A stretch of DNA of 64,000 nucleotides, taken from assembly GCA_964568455.1 (NCBI GenBank), contig CAZMPJ010000003.1, positions 1 to 64,000 on the forward strand, given 5' to 3'. The notes below the pieces were generated by a model, which saw only the letters and a program-made list of their open reading frames with translations, was not told the DNA's origin and ran no database searches. Below are positions 59,552 to 64,000 of this stretch, one piece after another. The DNA comes from CAZMPJ01 sp964568455. Lineage in GTDB: Bacteria > Margulisbacteria > WOR-1 > O2-12-FULL-45-9. Made by a program: the position numbers and the translations under genes. How positions within the stretch are numbered: the stretch's first letter is position 1; each line of letters opens with the position of its first letter.

Positions 59552-60305
59552 CGGCTAAAACCTCCTTGCATAAATTTTCATAAGCTTGGGCTCCTTTGGA
59601 TGCAGGATCGTAAAAAATAATAGGTTGGCCAAAGCTAGGGGCCTCGGCCAGGCGGATATTGCGAGGAATAATAGTATTAAAAACCTTGCTGCCAAAATAT
59701 TTTCTGGTTTCTGCTGCTACTTGAGCAGAAAGCAGGGTCCTGGCATCAAACATGGTTAAAATAATTCCGCGGATTTTTAACTGAGGGTTTATATTTTCAC
59801 GAACCATTTCTAGCGTGTTACTTAATTGACTAATTCCCTCTAAAGCATAATATTCGCACTGAATTGGAATGATTACTTCATTGGCAAAAGCCAAAGCATT
59901 TAAAGTTAAAAGTGATAGGGAAGGCGGGCAATCGATAATTATAAAATCATAATTTTCTTTTGTTTCTGTGAGCGCATTTTTTAAGCGAAATTCTCTTGCT
60001 TCAAGGGAAACCAACTCTACTTCTGCGCCAGCCAGATGGGGGGAGGAGGGGATTAAATCTAAGTTGGCAATGGGAGTTTTCTTGATTACTTCTTGAGCAG
60101 ACATGCCGTTGATTATGACATCATAAAGACAGTGGCCTTCGTTATTATTTTCAATTCCCAGGCCTACCGAGGCATTGCTTTGGGGATCAAGATCGATTAA
60201 AAGGATTTTTTTACCGAAGGTGGCCAGGTAAGCAGCTAAGTTTACCGTGGTAGTGGTTTTTCCGACGCCGCCTTTTTGGTTTACGACTGCAAAAACTTCT
60301 GCCAT
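59538..60305 (-). CDS. parA: Chromosome partitioning ATPase ParA (Soj)
   Basis: Deviant Walker A NQKGGVGKTTTTVNLAA (9-25), Walker A' DLDPQSNA and Walker B IIDCPPSLSLL. The 255 residues lack an N-terminal HTH, so it is the chromosomal Soj type. A TATAAT box (60315-60320 on minus) ends 9 nt before the ATG. Confidence 0.97.
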   Translation of the reverse strand: MAEVFAVVNQKGGVGKTTTTVNLAAYLATFGKKILLIDLDPQSNASVGLGIENNNEGHCLYDVIINGMSAQEVIKKTPIANLDLIPSSPHLAGAEVELVSLEAREFRLKNALTETKENYDFIIIDCPPSLSLLTLNALAFANEVIIPIQCEYYALEGISQLSNTLEMVRENINPQLKIRGIILTMFDARTLLSAQVAAETRKYFGSKVFNTIIPRNIRLAEAPSFGQPIIFYDPASKGAQAYENLCKEVLADGSY

Positions 60306-60314
60306 GGTTTTTGT

Positions 60315-60323
60315 ATTATATCA
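60315..60323 (-). promoter_or_regulatory. Extended -10 of parA, overlapping the rsmG stop
   Basis: TGA-TATAAT on minus, hexamer 60315-60320, 9 nt before the parA ATG. It lies in the 15-nt gap after rsmG, so parAB can be transcribed separately from rsmG. Confidence 0.6.
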
Positions 60324-60872
60324 CAGCGGGTTTTTCTTTTCGACTATAACGAGGGAGCGAGTTAGGTTACCAACTTTAACTTTTTTAATGGTTGCTTGAA
60401 TTGACCCAACTTCAGCTTCAACCTGATCTTGTTTGTAGGCAATAAATAAACCGCCGGGTTTGACAAAAGGCAAACAATATTTTACCAGGGTAGGCATTTT
60501 AGCTACTGCGCGAGCAACAACAATGTCGTAAATTGGCTTAGCTTTTTCTTCGGCTCGGCCCCAGATAATTTCAACATCTTTAAGATTTAAAACTTTAACA
60601 ATATGCTTTAAAAATTCAGTTTTTTTTCTTGTGGCATCAAGCAGGGTTAATTTAATTTCTGGCCGAGCTATTTTTAAAGGAATTCCTGGAAAACCAGCCC
60701 CACTGCCAATATCAATTACCGATTGGTCTTTTAAATCAATTACTTTTAATAAAGAAAGTGAGTCTTCGAAGTGTTTAATTTTTATATCGTCAGGATTAGT
60801 AATAGCAGTTAAATTAAACTTCTTATTCCACTCGATTAATTCTTCAAGGTATAAATTAAAAAGCTTGTCCAA
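60321..60872 (-). CDS. rsmG: 16S rRNA m7G527 methyltransferase
   Basis: A 183-residue GidB/RsmG with the N-terminal EWNKKFNLTAI, SAM motif VIDIGSGAGFPGIPLKI (about 51-67) and VVARAVAKMPTLVKYCLP. It is somewhat shorter than the about 207-240 residues usual elsewhere. Overlaps bamA by 17 nt and precedes parA, the order often seen near chromosome origins. Confidence 0.95.
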   Translation of the reverse strand: MDKLFNLYLEELIEWNKKFNLTAITNPDDIKIKHFEDSLSLLKVIDLKDQSVIDIGSGAGFPGIPLKIARPEIKLTLLDATRKKTEFLKHIVKVLNLKDVEIIWGRAEEKAKPIYDIVVARAVAKMPTLVKYCLPFVKPGGLFIAYKQDQVEAEVGSIQATIKKVKVGNLTRSLVIVEKKNPL

Positions 60873-62517
60873 TGGAAAAATGCATTATGCCCTGTCCAAA
60901 AGCTTTGCCAGTAGGAACTCCCCAGTCAAGACGAATTGGTCCTAGCGGGGTAGTGACTCTTACTCCTGGACCCCAGCCAGAAATAAAATCAGCTGGCACG
61001 GGTGCGCCTGCGTACCAGGCATTTCCTATGTCGTAAAAGAAGACACCCTGGAACATGTCGGAAAAGTTTAAACGATATTCAAAGTTAAAAATAAGTTTGC
61101 GAGTTCCTCGCCTTGCTTCGCTAATATAGTATCCTCGAACTGTATTAGGTCCACCAGCCCAAAATTCTTCACCAATAGGCACGTCGCCAAAGCCAATGCC
61201 GGCCCCGCCGTGCATGGCAAAAACCTGATTTTCGCGTACCGGGATATAGTGATTAGCATCTGCGGTCATTTTAAAGAAATTGCTGGCGCCGGAAGCATAT
61301 TTCCAACCTTGTTTTAATCCGAAAGAGTAAAACATGCCTTTGGTTGGGTTGAGCCAGAAGTCTCTGGTGTCGTAAGAAAGAGTAAGACCAACTGTGTCTG
61401 ATTGGTAAGCTTCAAAAGTAGAAGTATCATAAGGGCTGACTCTTTCACTGCCTAAAGTATAGGTTGCTGTCCAATCTTCAAGCCAAGGCCGGCCTAAAGA
61501 CACGTCAAAGCCGTTATAAATCCCGTTTTGTTCGCTTAAGTAAATATCGCGGCCAATAGTGTACCATTTTCTAAAAGTAAAATTGGCGTGGTCTCCGAGT
61601 TTTTCCGGTAACATCCAGGGATTATTATATTTAAACTGGTAAGTGGTAAGCGATTGTCCGGCTTGTCCCCTAATCAAAGTATTTTGTCCGGTGCCCATTA
61701 GGTTATTAACTGATAAATCCACAAAGCCAAACCAGCCTTCGCGTTCACCAAAGCCGCCACCAAAATTAATGGTGCTGGAGCGAGATTCTTTGACCGAGAG
61801 GCCAATAACCATTTTGTCTGCACCTGTGCCTGGTTGAAAATCCGGGGTTACTTCGCTAAAAAAGCCCAGGTTAAAAACCCGGCGCAAATCTTTTTTAAAC
61901 ACGTCTTCATTAAAAACCGTACCTGGTTTTGTATTAAATTCCCTTAATATTACATAATCTTTGGTTGAGTCGTTTCCGCTTAAGGTAATTGCTTCCACTA
62001 CACCTTCGACAATTTTAACGGTTAAGACTTGGGTGATTTTGTTAGTATCAACATCTGATACTTTGGCCAAAGTATAGCCATTATCTTTATAAAGCGCGTT
62101 GATTTTTTGGATATCAGTTCTTAAAATATTGTAATTTAAAACTTTGCCAGGCTTGCTCTCTATTTTTGATAAAATTTCCGCGGTAGTGTAAACCGTATTT
62201 CCTTGGATAACAATGCCTTCAATTACTGGATTTTCTTTTACTTTAAAAATAACCTTAGTGCCAGTGGCAAAAGCTTCGGTAGTAACCGATACGTCTTCAA
62301 AATAGCCTAAAGCATAGATGGCTTTCATGTCAGATTTGATTTTTTCGCTTACTAAACTATCCCCAATACGACTAAAAACTGTATCCATGACCCTATCTTC
62401 GTTAACACTTTTTAAACCTTTAATCTCAATGTCGGTAATGGTGGGTAGTTCTTCGGCCAGGACGGCTGTGGTTGCCATTAAAAGGCCCAAGATGATTATT
62501 ATGATCTTGCTTCGCAT
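60856..62517 (-). CDS. bamA: Outer-membrane assembly protein BamA
   Basis: Inserts beta-barrel proteins into the outer membrane. The start at 62517 (MRSKIIIIILG, AGGAG upstream) gives 553 residues with a signal peptide ending VLAE. Three to four POTRA domains (about 22-255: ITDIEIKGLKSVNEDRV, GIVIQGNTVYTT, AITLSGNDSTKDYVI) precede the barrel (about 260-553) with VRGY in NTVRGYYISEARRG and a final strand ending IGQAF, with a terminal Phe. Fewer POTRAs than the five of proteobacterial BamA. Confidence 0.95.
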   Translation of the reverse strand: MRSKIIIIILGLLMATTAVLAEELPTITDIEIKGLKSVNEDRVMDTVFSRIGDSLVSEKIKSDMKAIYALGYFEDVSVTTEAFATGTKVIFKVKENPVIEGIVIQGNTVYTTAEILSKIESKPGKVLNYNILRTDIQKINALYKDNGYTLAKVSDVDTNKITQVLTVKIVEGVVEAITLSGNDSTKDYVILREFNTKPGTVFNEDVFKKDLRRVFNLGFFSEVTPDFQPGTGADKMVIGLSVKESRSSTINFGGGFGEREGWFGFVDLSVNNLMGTGQNTLIRGQAGQSLTTYQFKYNNPWMLPEKLGDHANFTFRKWYTIGRDIYLSEQNGIYNGFDVSLGRPWLEDWTATYTLGSERVSPYDTSTFEAYQSDTVGLTLSYDTRDFWLNPTKGMFYSFGLKQGWKYASGASNFFKMTADANHYIPVRENQVFAMHGGAGIGFGDVPIGEEFWAGGPNTVRGYYISEARRGTRKLIFNFEYRLNFSDMFQGVFFYDIGNAWYAGAPVPADFISGWGPGVRVTTPLGPIRLDWGVPTGKAFGQGIMHFSIGQAF

Positions 62518-62528
62518 TTTATCTCCTT

Positions 62529-64000
62529 TTACCAAAATGAAAATCCTGCTTGAAGAGTTAACTTTTGATAAGAAGTTGTTGGATCAAGCAGGCTTACTGG
62601 TTCACGATAATATATTATAGACCAAATTGAAGTTAATTTATAGGTTAATTCATAATCTAAGAAATTGTTGTCTACTCCGCCTTCGTCAACCGTGGTTTGA
62701 GAATAGCGAATTTGGACATAAAAACGATCGAAAAAGCCTTTAACAAAACCCACTCGCCAATCTGGTTTTTGTTCGTCAAAATGGTCAGCTTCTGGTACTC
62801 CCATGGCATGGCGGATATCTTTCCCAAAATTATATTCTAAGGTTAAGCTTTCCAGTCCCAGTCTTTGTTCCAGTTCTCTTTCTACTCCACGAAAAACAAT
62901 GGTTTGTAGCCGGCTATTGAGATAGTCTGCTACTACGGCGTTTGAATCAACTTCTGTGTCATCGTCAATCCCGGTTAAAGATTTAATAAAATCTGGCAAC
63001 AGCATAACTTTGATTTCTTGATCAGAATAGCCTGCTGCAAGATATTGATTGTTTTGTTGCTTAAAACTGTCAAAGGATACTTTTAAACTTTCATCTTTAT
63101 CTTTTGAGCCCAAAACACCATTGATGCGGGAAACAATGGTTACTTTCTCTTTGGTTTTTTGCCCGCTGGCATCTGTTACTGTATTGTCTACATCCACTTT
63201 TGCCGTTAAACGAACTTCGGGCATAACACCTTCTTTACCTTTTTCGCCGCTAAAAATGGCAATATTATCACTTATTTTTTCCGCATTCATAGAATAAAAC
63301 TGTTTTTGTTCAATTGTGTTAAGCAAGCTGAATTCGCGGTTAAAAATATTGACAGTGCCACGCTTAATATTGATTTTACCCAAAAGCGAAGGTTGGCCCA
63401 GGCTACCAGATACTTTAAGATCATCAGAGCTTACTTCTAAATTGATAAAAATATTACTTAGATCAGTGGTCCAGACATTGCCCATGACTGCATAAACATT
63501 TTTCTTTAATTTAAGATCTAAGGCTAAGTTAAGCGGAAAAGCTTTTTGCCCCTTATCTTTGTTAGAAAGATAGACGACCGCGTTTTCTATTTCTGCTTCA
63601 CAATTCAAAGTAGGGCCTGTTGCAAGATCAAAAGAAAGCGGGCCGTAAAGGTGGAAGCTCTTGATTTTAATCCCCCCGGTATATAAGTTGGGCAGGTTGA
63701 TATAATAATTGGCTGGAGTTAAAGCAATGTTTAATTCAACTTGGTTTTTTGGCGGGAAAATATTGGATAAATCAATGTTGCCGGCTAAGGTGATATGGTT
63801 AGGATATTTTTTAGTGTAAGAGCTTTGCCAAAGCCCGTTTATGCTCCTAAAGCGGAGCAAATTGTTTCTAATGCTGGCTTTGCCAGTAATTTTTTCAACT
63901 GGAGATTTTAAAGCTTTGATAAATACTGAAGCATTTTCAACTTCTAACTCCCCATCAACATCTGGTTGTTCAAAGTTTCCAGTGACGGTTAACCGAGCTA
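62529..64000 (-). CDS. tamB: TamB/DUF490-type translocation protein, C-terminal part
   Basis: The frame is open to the right window edge, so only the last 490 or so residues are visible. They show repeated beta-strand pairs of the AsmA/TamB type (VDGELEVENASVFI, VKGTVNIF-like IKRGTVNIFNREF). The terminal DUF490 barrel-like region ends in LTLQAGFSFW. The rest of the protein, including the N-terminal anchor, lies outside. TamB-like proteins move phospholipid or assist barrel assembly, which matches its place just upstream of bamA (11 nt gap). Confidence 0.88.
   Translation of the reverse strand, partial: ARLTVTGNFEQPDVDGELEVENASVFIKALKSPVEKITGKASIRNNLLRFRSINGLWQSSYTKKYPNHITLAGNIDLSNIFPPKNQVELNIALTPANYYINLPNLYTGGIKIKSFHLYGPLSFDLATGPTLNCEAEIENAVVYLSNKDKGQKAFPLNLALDLKLKKNVYAVMGNVWTTDLSNIFINLEVSSDDLKVSGSLGQPSLLGKINIKRGTVNIFNREFSLLNTIEQKQFYSMNAEKISDNIAIFSGEKGKEGVMPEVRLTAKVDVDNTVTDASGQKTKEKVTIVSRINGVLGSKDKDESLKVSFDSFKQQNNQYLAAGYSDQEIKVMLLPDFIKSLTGIDDDTEVDSNAVVADYLNSRLQTIVFRGVERELEQRLGLESLTLEYNFGKDIRHAMGVPEADHFDEQKPDWRVGFVKGFFDRFYVQIRYSQTTVDEGGVDNNFLDYELTYKLTSIWSIIYYREPVSLLDPTTSYQKLTLQAGFSFW

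Noticed and set aside
58688..60305. parS sites or oriC near parAB
   Set aside because: No TGTTTCACGTGAAACA-like 16-mer or DnaA-box cluster was found by eye; the gene order alone does not place an origin here.
1..64000. CRISPR arrays, cas genes or rRNA genes
   Set aside because: No regularly spaced direct repeats, Cas proteins or rRNA-like stretches were seen.

Overview
The window reads as an AT-rich bacterial chromosome segment from a diderm with an outer membrane (BamA, a TamB-type protein, several signal-peptide beta-barrel proteins, SLH-domain envelope proteins). It has compact operons with 1-17 nt overlaps, convergent genes whose ends overlap, and many start codons lying 6-10 nt after a -10 box. 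The mix of SLH/PorV-like proteins, Etf with a fused ferredoxin, a FabK-type reductase and a very short SMC suggests an uncultured candidate lineage of the Margulisbacteria/Saganbacteria (WOR-1) kind. That placement is inference from gene content and memory, not a measured phylogeny.

Layout. (1) 1-6510 is a defence island: a type I restriction-modification operon hsdR-hsdM-hsdS, a 97-residue unknown and a DUF4268/PD-(D/E)XK-like protein, closed by a strong hairpin. (2) 6747-9329 is a mobile element next to the 3' end of a tRNA-Tyr gene. It holds a SLOG/DprA-like gene almost devoid of adenine on its coding strand, a small Cys-rich protein and a large serine recombinase. Two inverted copies of a GC-rich terminal sequence bound it, 176 nt of which are identical. 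(3) 9473-13540: a 43-aa basic protein, a minimal RlmB-type methyltransferase, a class III aminotransferase and a secreted subtilase. (4) 13537-29913 is a lipid region on the minus strand: DUF177-rpmF-plsX-fabH-acyl-CoA dehydrogenase, then etfB-etfA-fabD-fabG-acpP-fabK-fabF followed by a giant outer-membrane protein. A plus-strand pair of tandem paralogs of unknown function splits it. (5) 29950-37418: xerC-like recombinase, M15-like peptidase, metK, a 16-repeat secreted protein and a hinge-less SMC. (6) 37490-47220: SLH/PorV-like envelope operon with a histidine kinase, then clpC and radA. (7) 47268-58412: housekeeping genes (leuC-type, rnc, pyrC, yraN, comM), a cation exchanger, a lipoprotein and unknowns. 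(8) 58473-64000: parB-parA-rsmG-bamA-tamB on the minus strand; this order is often origin-proximal.

How the genes fit together. The fab/plsX genes supply acyl-ACP and start phospholipid synthesis. EtfAB plus the acyl-CoA dehydrogenase link acyl-CoA redox to flavin and Fe-S electron carriers. BamA and the TamB-like protein would insert the large beta-barrel proteins encoded here. The most unusual items are the adenine-depleted SLOG gene in its recombinase element, the hinge-less SMC sharing a palindromic -35 box with a divergent envelope operon, the duplicated unknown gene that carries a relic of its neighbour's 3' end, and the widespread leaderless-start architecture. All coordinates, counts and alignments were made by eye; no database search was run.
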